The translations under genes were made by a program, and so were the position numbers. 64,000 nt of DNA from positions 142,702 through 206,701 of the forward strand of contig NZ_JADKYW010000006.1 of NCBI RefSeq assembly GCF_015355785.1. Direction: 5' to 3'. The notes under the pieces are model-generated. The model saw only the letters and a program-made list of their open reading frames with translations. It was not told where the DNA came from and did no database searches. Numbering within the stretch: the stretch's first letter is position 1; each line of letters opens with the position of its first letter. Shown one piece after another: positions 1-11,311 of the stretch. The DNA is from Arthrobacter gandavensis (lineage in GTDB: Bacteria; Actinomycetota; Actinomycetes; Actinomycetales; Micrococcaceae).

Positions 1-268
1 CGTTGTCAATGTTCTTCCCTCCCATGGGCCCAGGCCGCAGCCCTGCCGCATGGCTTGGTATCTGCTTGATGTGTTATGAATCCTTCCGGCGGCGCTTGGA
101 CCTGCCGGGATCGTTGGCAACCCTAACAACCCGCTGTTCGCTACGGGCTGAATTTTGGCCCATATAGTGCGTGCCTCCCGGCGGGCGAGTTGCCTCGATG
201 CCGCACGGGCAAAGGGAACCGTGGGAGTTACGGCATCGTGACCCCAAGCAGTCCATAGTCTGGACTTG
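1..268. other. Left-edge stretch without a recognised gene
   Basis: I see no convincing coding region, RNA gene or repeat here. The only open frame of note is a short reverse-strand frame of 60 codons whose translation has low-complexity arginine-rich composition and matches no family I know. The stretch probably holds the 3' flank of a gene lying outside the window plus the upstream region of the copper operon. Confidence 0.4.
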
Positions 269-314
269 GTACCCCCAGGGGGTACTTGACGCATACCCAT
301 AGGGGGTATACGTT
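269..314 (+). promoter_or_regulatory. Copper operon promoter with two CsoR-type operators
   Basis: Positions 269-285 form a perfect 8+1+8 palindrome (gtaccccc-a-gggggtac). Positions 293-309 hold a second site with arms ataccc and gggtat around a 5-nt centre. Both match the GC-tract pseudo-palindrome known for CsoR repressors. A -35 candidate TTGACG lies at 286-291 between the sites and a -10 candidate TACGTT at 309-314, a 17-bp spacer that is filled by the second operator. Bound apo-CsoR would therefore block RNA polymerase, and Cu(I) binding would release it. The promoter call is inference from spacing; the palindromes are directly visible. Confidence 0.8.
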
Positions 315-349
315 CAGAGTGTTGCCAGAGTCTACCGGGAGGACAAACC

Positions 350-685
350 GTGGAAACCAACGCGTTGGAGGCGCTCGAAGCGGCAGAACCGGAGCGTGGT
401 TACGCCAGTGACAAGGAGGCCTACCTTAGGCGGCTGAAGCGCATCGAGGGACAGGTGAGGGGCATAGCCCGGATGGTCGATGAGGACAAGTACTGCATTG
501 ACGTCCTGACCCAGGTTTCCGCCGTCACCAAGGCTCTCCACGCCGTCAGCCTCGGCCTGGTCCAGGACCACATTTCCCACTGTGTGGTTTCCGCGGCCAG
601 GGAAGCGGAGGAGACAGGGGATCCGTCAATCGTGGAGACGAAGGTCCAGGAAGCAACAGACGCCATCGGCCGGCTCCTGCGCTAG
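350..685 (+). CDS. csoR: Copper-sensing transcriptional repressor, CsoR family
   Basis: This 111-residue all-helical DUF156 protein has the family's metal ligands at the expected spacing: Cys49, His74 and Cys78 (C-x24-H-x3-C). The RLKRIEGQVRGIARM segment at residues 28-42 is the signature basic first helix. CsoR binds operator DNA as a tetramer and lets go when Cu(I) is coordinated. The start is a GTG preceded by GGGAGGA at 337-343. It is first in an operon with copZ and copA, behind two CsoR-like palindromes, so autoregulation is likely. Family members also sense other metals, sulfide or formaldehyde, but the copper neighbours and the Cys-His-Cys set favour copper. Confidence 0.93.
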   Translation: METNALEALEAAEPERGYASDKEAYLRRLKRIEGQVRGIARMVDEDKYCIDVLTQVSAVTKALHAVSLGLVQDHISHCVVSAAREAEETGDPSIVETKVQEATDAIGRLLR

Positions 686-739
686 CGGCGCGGAACCGGA
701 GAACCGGCGGGGCGCGGCCCTGCCAGAGGAGGAGCACTT

Positions 740-952
740 ATGGAAACCAAACTCAGCATTTCGGGCATGACCTGCGGGCACTGCGTCGCTTCGATCACCG
801 AGGAACTTATGGCCGTCGAAGGCGTCCAGGACGTCAAGGTGGACCTGGTGGCCGACGGCGTTTCGACCGCAGTGGTCACCTCCAGGGAACCCATCGCGTC
901 CGAGCTGCTCGGTGAAGCCGTTGCAGAAGCCGGCTACACCGTCGTGGGCTGA
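740..952 (+). CDS. copZ: Copper chaperone, CopZ-like heavy-metal-associated domain protein
   Basis: A 70-residue stand-alone HMA domain with the metal-binding motif GMTCGHC at residues 9-15, the size and fold of CopZ/Atx1 chaperones. These proteins carry Cu(I) in the cytosol and hand it to the HMA domain of CopA or to CsoR. The start is well fixed by the GAGGAGG-type ribosome site at 726-733. It sits 54 bp after csoR and 10 bp before the copA start, so it belongs to the same transcript. Nothing in the sequence looks damaged. Confidence 0.92.
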   Translation: METKLSISGMTCGHCVASITEELMAVEGVQDVKVDLVADGVSTAVVTSREPIASELLGEAVAEAGYTVVG

Positions 953-962
953 AAGGAGCACC

Positions 963-3197
963 ATGGCAACCCGTGAACAGCAGCACCTCGGCGCAGAGCG
1001 CGAGGTGTCGCTGGATATCCAGGGGATGACCTGCGCTTCCTGCGTCAACCGCGTTGAACGCAAGCTCGGCAAGATTGAGGGAGTCCAGGCCGCCGTCAAC
1101 CTTCCGCTGAACTCGGCATCGGTTCTGGTCCCTGCCGGCGTGACCGATGACCAGCTTGTAGCCAGTGTGGAAGCGGCCGGATACCAGGCGAAAGTGGCGG
1201 CGCCTGCGGGGCACGGCGGGCACGAGGACCACATGGCACACGGGGGCGCCGCGGCAGAGCTGCGCCCCCGCCTGATGGCCGCCGCCATCCTGACCGTTCC
1301 GGTGCTGCTTATTTCAATGGTGCCGGCGTTTGCGTTCCCGAACTGGGGCTGGGCCGCGGCAGCACTCTCGCTGCCGGTTGTCCTGTGGTCCGCGTGGCCT
1401 TTCCACCGCGCCGCGGCGGTCAACGCGCGCCACCTGGCCTCGACAATGGACACACTGGTCTCGATTGGTGTCAGTGCCGCCTACCTGTTCTCCCTCGGCC
1501 AGCTGATCGCAGATCCAGGGCTGACGGCTGATCCGGGCATGAGCGAAGCCCACCTGTACTTTGAGGTGGCTGCCGTGGTTACGACGTTCCTGCTGCTCGG
1601 CCGTTACCTCGAAGCCCGGGCCAAGACCAGCGCCGCGGATGCCCTGACCTCCCTGCTGAGCCTCGGAGCGAAGGACGCAGTGGTGCTCCGGGACGGGCGC
1701 GAGGTGCTCATTCCTGCCTCCGAACTGGTGCCCGGAGACGTGTTCGTGGTGCGTCCGGGGGAGAAGGTCGCCACCGACGGAACCGTGGTGGAGGGCGAGT
1801 CAGCCATTGATGCAGCCCTGATCACCGGTGAGTCCCTGCCGGTAGAGGTCCATCCCGGCGACCCCGTCACCGGCGCCACGGTCAACACGGCTGGAAGGCT
1901 GCTGGTTCGGGCCACCCGGGTTGGCCGCGAGACCACCCTGGCCCAGATGGGCGCGCTCGTCAGCGCGGCCCAGTCCGGCAAGGCTCCGATCGCCCGGCTC
2001 GCGGACAGGATCAGCGCGGTGTTCGTCCCGGTTGTCCTGGGCATCGCCGCAGTGACCTTCCTGCTCTGGCTGCTGCTCACCGGGGACCTGCAAAGCGCAT
2101 TCACCGCTGCCGTGGCGGTCCTGGTCATCGCCTGTCCCTGCGCCCTGGGGCTGGCTACCCCGGTAGGGCTGCTGACCGGCACCGGACGGGGCGCCCAGCT
2201 GGGCATCCTCATCAAGGGGCCGCAGGTACTCGAGGACACCCGCACGGTGGACACCATCCTGCTGGACAAGACCGGGACGGTGACCAGCGGCAGGCTCTCG
2301 GTGGCCCGGACAGTGCTGCTGCTTGGATTTGGAGCCGGGGATGAAGACGCGCTCCTGCGCGCCGCCGGCTCGCTCGAGAATGCCGGAGAGCATCCGATTG
2401 CCCGTGCCATCGCCGCAGCCGCGGAACACGGGCCCGGACTGGCACCCGTCAGCGGGTTCCGTTCTTCGCCAGGCGGCGGAGTCCGCGGCACGGTTGAGGG
2501 GCACAGCGTCGTCGCCGGGAGGCCAGGCTGGCTGGAGGAGAACGGGATTTCGCTCGATTCCTCTGCAGCGGACGTGCTTCGCCGGGAACAGGAAACCGGC
2601 GCCACCGCCGTCGTCGTAGCGCTCGACGGAACACCTGCAGGCATCATCAGCCTGCAGGACACCGTCAAGGACGGCTCCCGCCAGGCCGTGACCCGCTTGC
2701 GGGAACTGGGGCTGCGCCCGGTCCTGCTGACGGGTGACAACGCCGTCGTGGCGGCGGCCGTGGCACGGGAAGTCGGAATCGCGCCCGACGACGTGCTGGC
2801 CGACGTCCGCCCGGAGGGCAAGGTGGAGGCGGTGCGCAGGTTCCAGGAGCAGGGTGCCACCGTGGCCATGGCAGGGGATGGCGTGAACGACGCCGCCGCA
2901 CTGGCCCAGGCGGACCTTGGCATCGCGATGGGCTCGGGAACGGACGCGGCCATGGCCGCGGCGGACCTGACCGTGATGGGCAGTTCGCTGGGACAGGTTG
3001 CTTCGGCGATCGAACTCTCCCGGCGAACCCTGCGGACCATCAAGGTAAACCTGTTCTGGGCCTTCTTCTACAACACGGTGGGCATCCCGGTTGCCGCCTT
3101 TGGCCTGCTAAACCCGATGATCGCCGGCGCGGCAATGGCCGCGAGCTCGGTGCTGGTGGTCGCCAACTCGCTGCGGCTGCGGCGCTTCGGCACATAG
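963..3197 (+). CDS. copA: Copper-translocating P-type ATPase CopA
   Basis: A 744-residue P1B-type ATPase that exports Cu(I) across the membrane at the cost of ATP. In order: an N-terminal HMA domain with GMTCASC (residues 21-27), a His-rich linker (GHGGHEDHMAHGG), membrane helices, the actuator motif TGES near 288, the transmembrane copper motif CPC at 391-393, the phosphorylation motif DKTGT with Asp435, and the hinge GDGVND near 638. The frame is open back to 912, but ATG 963 has AAAGGAGC just upstream and gives a normal N-terminus. It completes the csoR-copZ-copA operon and ends shortly before a strong terminator. Confidence 0.95.
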   Translation: MATREQQHLGAEREVSLDIQGMTCASCVNRVERKLGKIEGVQAAVNLPLNSASVLVPAGVTDDQLVASVEAAGYQAKVAAPAGHGGHEDHMAHGGAAAELRPRLMAAAILTVPVLLISMVPAFAFPNWGWAAAALSLPVVLWSAWPFHRAAAVNARHLASTMDTLVSIGVSAAYLFSLGQLIADPGLTADPGMSEAHLYFEVAAVVTTFLLLGRYLEARAKTSAADALTSLLSLGAKDAVVLRDGREVLIPASELVPGDVFVVRPGEKVATDGTVVEGESAIDAALITGESLPVEVHPGDPVTGATVNTAGRLLVRATRVGRETTLAQMGALVSAAQSGKAPIARLADRISAVFVPVVLGIAAVTFLLWLLLTGDLQSAFTAAVAVLVIACPCALGLATPVGLLTGTGRGAQLGILIKGPQVLEDTRTVDTILLDKTGTVTSGRLSVARTVLLLGFGAGDEDALLRAAGSLENAGEHPIARAIAAAAEHGPGLAPVSGFRSSPGGGVRGTVEGHSVVAGRPGWLEENGISLDSSAADVLRREQETGATAVVVALDGTPAGIISLQDTVKDGSRQAVTRLRELGLRPVLLTGDNAVVAAAVAREVGIAPDDVLADVRPEGKVEAVRRFQEQGATVAMAGDGVNDAAALAQADLGIAMGSGTDAAMAAADLTVMGSSLGQVASAIELSRRTLRTIKVNLFWAFFYNTVGIPVAAFGLLNPMIAGAAMAASSVLVVANSLRLRRFGT

Positions 3198-3210
3198 CAG
3201 CGCAACGCTA

Positions 3211-3257
3211 AACGGCAGGGGCCGGACCCGGAAGAACCAGGTCCGGCCCCTGCCGTT
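3211..3257. terminator. Bidirectional terminator between copA and the topoisomerase gene
   Basis: An 18-bp perfect inverted repeat (3211-3228 with 3240-3257) encloses an 11-nt loop. It begins 13 bp after the copA stop and lies just outside the stop of the convergent gene, so it can serve both transcripts. There is little T-tract, as is common in high-GC actinobacteria. Confidence 0.85.
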
Positions 3258-3269
3258 GGGCGGTGGGTG

Positions 3270-5759
<2,490 letters not shown>

Positions 5760-5869
5760 GGAGTTCTTGCGTCCTTGGGGTTGGTGTTGACTGGTCGGTG
5801 TTGGTGGGGAGTGGGTGCGGTGGAGAGGGTCAGTGGCGGGTTCTAAAAATTGCCCACTAGTCTGAGTCT

Positions 5870-8599
5870 ATGGCGGAGCAGGGACAATACCCCGAATATT
5901 GGGAAGCTGATGTCGTTTTGCGGGACGGGCGCACGGGCCACCTGAGGCCTGTCTCCCCGGCGGATGCCGAGGCGCTGCAGGCTTTCCATATGCGGCAGTC
6001 CCAAAACTCCATCTATCTGCGGTTCTTCACCTACAAGGCTAAACTGAGCGGCCGCGAGCTGAAGCGCTTTACGAACGTCGACTACCGGGACAGGGTTGCG
6101 TTTGTCATCACACTCGGCTCCGAGATCGTGGGAATCGGCCGCTATGACCGCCTGGATGATCCCGCCGAGGCTGAAGTCGCCTTCAATATTTCCGACGAAC
6201 ACCAGGGCCGGGGGATCGGCTCGATCCTCCTGGAACACCTGGCTGCCGCAGCCCGGGAGAACGGCATCCGCCGCTTCAGTGCCGAGGTGCTTCCGGAGAA
6301 CCGCAAGATGCTCAGCGTCTTCGCAGACGCCGGCTATGAGGTCCGCAGGGCGTTCGACGACGGCGTGATCGCCCTGGACTTCGACATCGACCCGACGGAA
6401 AAGTCCCGCGCCGTTATGGAGTCGCGCGAGCACCGCGCGGAGGCACGCAGCGTCGCGGACCTGCTGGCGCCGTCGTCCATCGCCGTTATCGGTGCCAGCC
6501 GCGAATGGGGCAGCGTGGGCTACCAGCTGATGGAACACATCGTCGAAGGCGGATTCACCGGCGGCGTCTACGCCGTGAACCCGGAGGCCTTCGAACTGGC
6601 CGGAATGGTGTCCTACGGCAAGATCTCCGAGATTCCCGAACCGGTGTCCCTGGCAGTCATTGCCGTTCCGTATGACCAGGTCCAGTGGGTGGCCGAGGAA
6701 TGTGCGGCCGCGGGTGTCAGGCACCTCCTGGTGGTCAGTGCGGGATTCGACGACGGCGAAACTGGCCTGGCGCGCCAGCGCCGCCTGGTGCGCTACGCCC
6801 GCGCCAACGGGATGAGGGTGCTTGGACCGGCATCACTGGGCCTGATCAACACCCGTCCCGACGTTTCACTGAACGCCTCCATGGCTCCGGCCCTGCCGCG
6901 CCGCGGGGGACTGGGCCTGTTCAGCCAGTCCGCTGCGATCGGCGTCCTCCTCTACGCGGCCGCCCAGCGCCGGCGCCTGGGACTGTCTTCCACCATCTCG
7001 GCAGGCAACCGGGCGGATGTCTCCGGCAACGACGTCATGCAGTACTGGGAAGACGACGCCGGAACCAAGGTGGTGGGCCTGTACCTGGAGTCGGTGGGCA
7101 ACCCGCGCAAGTTCTCCCGCATCGCCCGCCGCCTGGCCTCAGGGAAGCCCGTCATCGTGGCCAAATCGGAGGTTACCGGGCTGCAGCTTCCCCCCGGGCA
7201 CTCGGTGCGGCTTACCCAGGCTCCGCAGGGGGCGCTGGATGCGATGCTTCGCCAGTCGGGGGTGATCCGGGTGGCAACCAACGAGCAGCTCATGGACGTG
7301 GCCCAGATCGCCTGCAGCCAGCCCCTGCCCCGGGGCAGGGGACTGGCGGTGCTGAGCAACTCCGCAGCACTTGGCCGGGTGCTGGCCGATGCTGCCGTAC
7401 CGCTGGACCTGGACGCCGTCCACCTGCGCATCGACCTGGACCTGGACCGCGGCCAGAGCGTTGCCCTGCCGGCGCTGCGCCGGGCCGTCGCGGAGGCCCT
7501 GGCGGATGAAGCCGTGCACAGCGCAGTGGTGACGCTGCTCCCGGCGCCGGGGCTGGACATTGATGCCGTTGCCGACACCCTGCTGGACTGTACGCTGGAG
7601 GCCGGAAAACCCGTGGTCGCGGTCTTCACCGGAATCATGGATCCGAGCCAGCTCGTTGAGGGAGTGCTGGCCGTCCGCGAGGTGGTCCGTCCGGAAGCGC
7701 CGGCAGAAGAAGGGCAGGACCAGGAACCGGGGCTGCCGTCGGGACTTCCCTGCTTCGCGAGTCCGGGTGCGGCAGTCAGTGCCCTCTCGGCGCTGGTCCG
7801 CTACAGCGAATGGGCGGGCCGGGAACACGGCCACTACGCGGAGCCGGCCGGTGTGGACACCGAGGCTGCGCAGGCGTTCATCGACGAGCAGATGTCCCGG
7901 GTGGCAAACACGGACCTCCTGCGCCTGGGCCCGGCCGAAACCTCACGGCTCCTGGACTTCTACGGGATCAGCGTTCTGCCTTCACTGCCCTTCCGCACCG
8001 AGGACGAGGCAGTGGAGGCGGCAGGCAAGCTGGGCTGGCCGGTGGTTCTCAAGACCATCGATGAGCACCTGCGCCACCGGCTGGACCTGGGCGGGGTGCG
8101 GCTGAACATCTCCTCCGAGCAGTCGCTTCGGAGCAATATTTCCGAGATGCGTACCGCACTTGAGCCGTACGGCCGCTTTGAACTCGAGGTGCAGTCAATG
8201 GCGCCGTCAGGCCAGGGATGCGTGCTGCGGGCCATTGAGGACCCGCTGCTTGGTCCGGTCCTGTCTTTCGGGATAGCCGGGGACGCCGTGAACCTGCTCG
8301 ATGACTGGGCCCATGGCATTCCGCCGCTGACGAGCGTGGATATTGCAGACCTAGTGAGGACGCCGCGTACCTCCCGGCGGCTCTTCGGCTACCAGGGGCT
8401 GCCCAGGGTGGACGTCGCCGCATTGGAGGACCTCATAGCCAGGGTGGCGCTGCTGAAGGACGAACACCCCGAGATTGCGCTGCTGGAGATCAATCCGGTG
8501 CTGGTTTCTGTGCAGGGCGTCACGGTGCTGAGCGCGGATATCCGGCTGGGCAACCCGCAGCAGCGCACCGACAGCGCACGCCGTGCCCTGCGTGACTAG
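5870..8599 (+). CDS. GNAT acetyltransferase fused to an ADP-forming acyl-CoA synthetase-like protein
   Basis: A 909-residue fusion. Residues 1 to about 175 form a GNAT domain with the acetyl-CoA loop QGRGIGSILL. A CoA-binding Rossmann domain (IAVIGASREWGSVGYQL, from about 200) follows, then succinyl-CoA-ligase-like domains and a C-terminal ATP-grasp domain from about 690. GNAT-first order is the layout described for actinobacterial protein lysine acetyltransferases that silence acyl-CoA synthetases, the reverse of enteric Pat/PatZ. The usual SHTG active-site motif of ADP-forming synthetases is not obvious; the region reads PPGHSVRLTQAP, so the ligase part may act as a sensor. No ribosome site precedes ATG 5870. 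TAGTCT at 5858-5863 could be a -10 element for a leaderless mRNA. Confidence 0.85.
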   Translation: MAEQGQYPEYWEADVVLRDGRTGHLRPVSPADAEALQAFHMRQSQNSIYLRFFTYKAKLSGRELKRFTNVDYRDRVAFVITLGSEIVGIGRYDRLDDPAEAEVAFNISDEHQGRGIGSILLEHLAAAARENGIRRFSAEVLPENRKMLSVFADAGYEVRRAFDDGVIALDFDIDPTEKSRAVMESREHRAEARSVADLLAPSSIAVIGASREWGSVGYQLMEHIVEGGFTGGVYAVNPEAFELAGMVSYGKISEIPEPVSLAVIAVPYDQVQWVAEECAAAGVRHLLVVSAGFDDGETGLARQRRLVRYARANGMRVLGPASLGLINTRPDVSLNASMAPALPRRGGLGLFSQSAAIGVLLYAAAQRRRLGLSSTISAGNRADVSGNDVMQYWEDDAGTKVVGLYLESVGNPRKFSRIARRLASGKPVIVAKSEVTGLQLPPGHSVRLTQAPQGALDAMLRQSGVIRVATNEQLMDVAQIACSQPLPRGRGLAVLSNSAALGRVLADAAVPLDLDAVHLRIDLDLDRGQSVALPALRRAVAEALADEAVHSAVVTLLPAPGLDIDAVADTLLDCTLEAGKPVVAVFTGIMDPSQLVEGVLAVREVVRPEAPAEEGQDQEPGLPSGLPCFASPGAAVSALSALVRYSEWAGREHGHYAEPAGVDTEAAQAFIDEQMSRVANTDLLRLGPAETSRLLDFYGISVLPSLPFRTEDEAVEAAGKLGWPVVLKTIDEHLRHRLDLGGVRLNISSEQSLRSNISEMRTALEPYGRFELEVQSMAPSGQGCVLRAIEDPLLGPVLSFGIAGDAVNLLDDWAHGIPPLTSVDIADLVRTPRTSRRLFGYQGLPRVDVAALEDLIARVALLKDEHPEIALLEINPVLVSVQGVTVLSADIRLGNPQQRTDSARRALRD

Positions 8600-8690
8600 A
8601 GCCGGGACGACCCCGCTGCAAACCAGCCGGTTGTGCATCCACAGCGCGCCTTTTTAGGTGCTCAGGGCGCATCTGGGGGAAACTGGTTTC

Positions 8691-9362
8691 ATGTCGCCGC
8701 TACTTTCCGCTGAACGCCGCAGCCTTGACGCCTCCATCGAGCGCGCAGGCTTCTACCCCACGCTGCTGGCAGACGTTGTGCATGATGCCCTGGACGGGCG
8801 TGAGCCCCTCTCCCACCTGATCCATCTTGAAACGCATTTCGACCGGACCGAGGTGCACCGCCACATCACTGTCCTGGTGCTGACCGAGGACATGCTGGTG
8901 ATCACCCACGTGGACGACCAGCAGCTTGATGAGGCCGGTGAGCAGATGATGGCGCAGGTGTCCACCGAGTCTGTTCCGGTAACCCAGATCCGCTCCGTGG
9001 TACTTGGCTACATGTACTCCCAGCCGCAGAACTACAAGCCGTCCGACCAGGCCCGCGAACTGACCCTCGCAATTGCGTGGTCCGGCGGACAGCGCCTGGA
9101 CATGGGCCCGGCGGGCTGTGCCGATCCGCAGTGCGAAGCCGATCACGGCTACACCGGAACCATTGCACAGGAAGACATCGTGCTTCGCGTGTCTGCCGAA
9201 GCCGACGGAATCCAGGCAGTGCAGAACGCCAAGGCGTTCGCCCGCGCCCTGCGCAAGGTCAACACGGACACGATGAATGTCCGTGCCCTGGAACCGGCCC
9301 TGGACCGGCAGCGGATGCCGGGCATTGGCAGCCGTTTCAACCGCGGCCACCACCAGCGGTAA
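8691..9362 (+). CDS. DUF5998 family protein
   Basis: A soluble protein of 223 residues that I place in the actinobacterial DUF5998 family, whose function is not known. The frame extends back to a GTG at 8658, but that start has no ribosome site and adds residues unlike the family. ATG 8691 (MSPLLSAERR) is preferred. The middle contains a segment rich in acidic and beta-branched residues (ITVLVLTEDMLVITHVDD) suggesting a beta-sheet core. It lies 5 bp upstream of the phosphatase-like gene and probably shares its transcript with that gene and tdk. Confidence 0.75.
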   Translation: MSPLLSAERRSLDASIERAGFYPTLLADVVHDALDGREPLSHLIHLETHFDRTEVHRHITVLVLTEDMLVITHVDDQQLDEAGEQMMAQVSTESVPVTQIRSVVLGYMYSQPQNYKPSDQARELTLAIAWSGGQRLDMGPAGCADPQCEADHGYTGTIAQEDIVLRVSAEADGIQAVQNAKAFARALRKVNTDTMNVRALEPALDRQRMPGIGSRFNRGHHQR

Positions 9363-9367
9363 GGGGC

Positions 9368-10546
9368 ATGGAAGCAGCACCTGCCTCCGAATCCCTGCCG
9401 CAGGCACCCGGTTACGGCCGCAGCTCCGTAGCGGAGGTCCTCACCAGTGCCGCAGGTGTCCTGCAGGTCCCCGGTTTCACCAATACCCTGGGGCTGCCCG
9501 CGGCGAAGCGGGTCTGCGTGGTCATGGTGGACGGACTCGGCCGGAGCCTGCTGAGGCAGCGCTCCGGACACGCGCCGTTCCTGCGGTCACTGCAGGACGG
9601 AGGGCGCACCCTGACCGCTGCCTTCCCCACCACGACGGCGGCGTCCCTCGCGTCGCTGGGAACCGGACTGCCGCCGGGGCAGCACGGCATGGTGGGCTAC
9701 GACGTCCTGGACCCGGAGCAGGACAAAGTGGTCAATATGCTGGGCAACTGGGACCCCGGGGTGGACCCCCTCCGCTGGCAGCCCTTCCCCACTGTGCTGG
9801 AGCGGGCAGCCGGGCATCTGCCCGTGATTACCACCAGCCTGCCGCAGTTCGCTGACTCCGCCATGACCCGGGCGGCCCTCCGCGGGGGCAGCCATGCCTC
9901 GGCAACAGGCATTCATGCGCGCGTTGAAGCTGCCCTGGGGGCGCTGTCAGCGGAGAAGCGCGTGCTCATGTACTTCTACTTCAATGAGCTGGACAAAGCC
10001 GGACACCGTTATGGCGCCCAGTCCCCGGAATGGGGAGGCGCCCTGGAGGAACTTGATTCGGCCCTGAAGCGGTTCACGGCCAAACTGCCTCCGGACACCC
10101 TGGTCCTTCTGACCGCAGACCACGGCATGGTGGACGCCGCTCCGGAACACCGGATCGACTATTCAGCCGTCCCGGCCCTGATTGAGGGCGTACGCCATAC
10201 TGCAGGGGATCCGCGCATGGTGCAGCTCCACCTTGAACCGGATGCGCCGTCCGGAACGCTGGAGCGGCTTACCGGCTCCTGGCAGCAGGCACTGGGTTCG
10301 AAGGCGTGGATCCTGACCCGGGACGAAGCTGTTGCGGCGGGCCTGTTTGGTCCGGTCCGCCGGGAGGTCCTGCCGCGCATCGGGGACCTGCTGGTAGCAG
10401 CCCGTGAACCGATTGCGCTCTTTGACGCCAGGCGGGCCAGCCCGTCGGCGCTGCAAATGGTGGGCCAGCACGGCTCACTCACCCGCGCCGAGCGCGAAGT
10501 CCCGCTGCTGACGCTGGCGCGGCCGGCCAAGAGCGGGCGGAAGTAG
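9368..10546 (+). CDS. Alkaline phosphatase superfamily protein (nucleotide pyrophosphatase/phosphodiesterase type)
   Basis: A 392-residue member of the type I phosphodiesterase / nucleotide pyrophosphatase branch of the alkaline phosphatase superfamily. The metal site residues are visible: MVDGLGRS (first Asp), TTTAASLASLGTG (nucleophile Thr region), FNELDKAGHRYG (Asp and His) and TADHGMVD (Asp-His). No signal peptide or membrane segment is seen, so it appears cytosolic. ATG 9368 follows AAGGGG at 9361-9366, 5 bp after the preceding stop; a longer upstream frame overlapping the previous gene is rejected. The substrate cannot be read from sequence. Confidence 0.82.
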   Translation: MEAAPASESLPQAPGYGRSSVAEVLTSAAGVLQVPGFTNTLGLPAAKRVCVVMVDGLGRSLLRQRSGHAPFLRSLQDGGRTLTAAFPTTTAASLASLGTGLPPGQHGMVGYDVLDPEQDKVVNMLGNWDPGVDPLRWQPFPTVLERAAGHLPVITTSLPQFADSAMTRAALRGGSHASATGIHARVEAALGALSAEKRVLMYFYFNELDKAGHRYGAQSPEWGGALEELDSALKRFTAKLPPDTLVLLTADHGMVDAAPEHRIDYSAVPALIEGVRHTAGDPRMVQLHLEPDAPSGTLERLTGSWQQALGSKAWILTRDEAVAAGLFGPVRREVLPRIGDLLVAAREPIALFDARRASPSALQMVGQHGSLTRAEREVPLLTLARPAKSGRK

Positions 10547-10549
10547 GAT

Positions 10550-11266
10550 ATGGCTGAACTGGTCTTCTTCTCCGGGACCATGGACTGCGGCAAGTCCACC
10601 CTGGCGCTGCAGATGGACTACAACCACAGCGCCCGCGGACGCGGGGGAATACTCTTCAGCCGCAACGACCGTGCCGGAAACGCGATGATCTCCAGCAGAC
10701 TGGGGCTGCAGACCCGGGCCGTCGAGGTCAAGGACCACACTGATTTTTGGGACGAGGTCATCCTGACGCGTGGAACGGGGGACAGGGTGGATTACCTGAT
10801 CTGCGACGAAGCCCAGTTCTACAGCGAGGAACAGATCGAGCAGCTCGCCCGGATCGTGGACGAGATGGAAATCGACGTGTTCGCCTTCGGCATCGCCACC
10901 GACTTCCGAACGCGCCTGTTCCCCGGGTCCCGGCGGCTGATTGAACTGGCTGACCGCATCGAGGTCCTGCAGGTCCGTGCGCTGTGCTGGTGCGGCCGCC
11001 GGGCCACCCACAACGCCCGCACCGTGGACGGAGTCATGGTGGTCACCGGTGACCAAGTTGTAGTGGGTGACGTGGACAAGCGCCCGGCAGACCCGGGCCC
11101 GGAAGCGCTCTTTGAGCCGGAGGATGCCGGAGCGCCGCCCGTTGTGGGGTACGAAACCCTGTGCCGGCGCCACTACATGCGCCGCATGGGCGCGCAGCAG
11201 GCAGCGCGCCATGCGGGAACGGGCGAAGACCCGGGCATCTGCGCTGTGGGCACAGTCCGCGCCTAG
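10550..11266 (+). CDS. tdk: Thymidine kinase
   Basis: A 238-residue type II thymidine kinase, which phosphorylates thymidine to dTMP with ATP in nucleotide salvage. Visible features are the P-loop SGTMDCGKST near residues 8-17, the DEAQF Walker B motif, and a zinc-ribbon lasso with ligands in CWCG and a later CRRHYM. It starts 3 bp after the preceding stop, with its ribosome site GGAAG inside the end of that gene, so translation is probably coupled. Length and motif order are normal for the family. Confidence 0.95.
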   Translation: MAELVFFSGTMDCGKSTLALQMDYNHSARGRGGILFSRNDRAGNAMISSRLGLQTRAVEVKDHTDFWDEVILTRGTGDRVDYLICDEAQFYSEEQIEQLARIVDEMEIDVFAFGIATDFRTRLFPGSRRLIELADRIEVLQVRALCWCGRRATHNARTVDGVMVVTGDQVVVGDVDKRPADPGPEALFEPEDAGAPPVVGYETLCRRHYMRRMGAQQAARHAGTGEDPGICAVGTVRA

Positions 11267-11272
11267 GCTTCG

Positions 11273-11303
11273 CCGGCGGTCCGTGATTCTTCCGGACCCG
11301 CCG
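11273..11303. terminator. Imperfect hairpin between convergent tdk and sepH
   Basis: The arms cggcggtccg (11274-11283) and cggacccgccg (11293-11303) pair with one bulged base around a 9-nt loop. The hairpin lies in the 45-bp gap between two converging genes. It is a plausible shared terminator, without a clear T-tract. Confidence 0.55.
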
Positions 11304-11311
11304 CGGGGGTG

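Noticed and set aside
626..1453. A 275-codon minus-strand frame over copZ and copA
   Set aside because: It is antisense to two clearly identified genes and has no recognisable domain.
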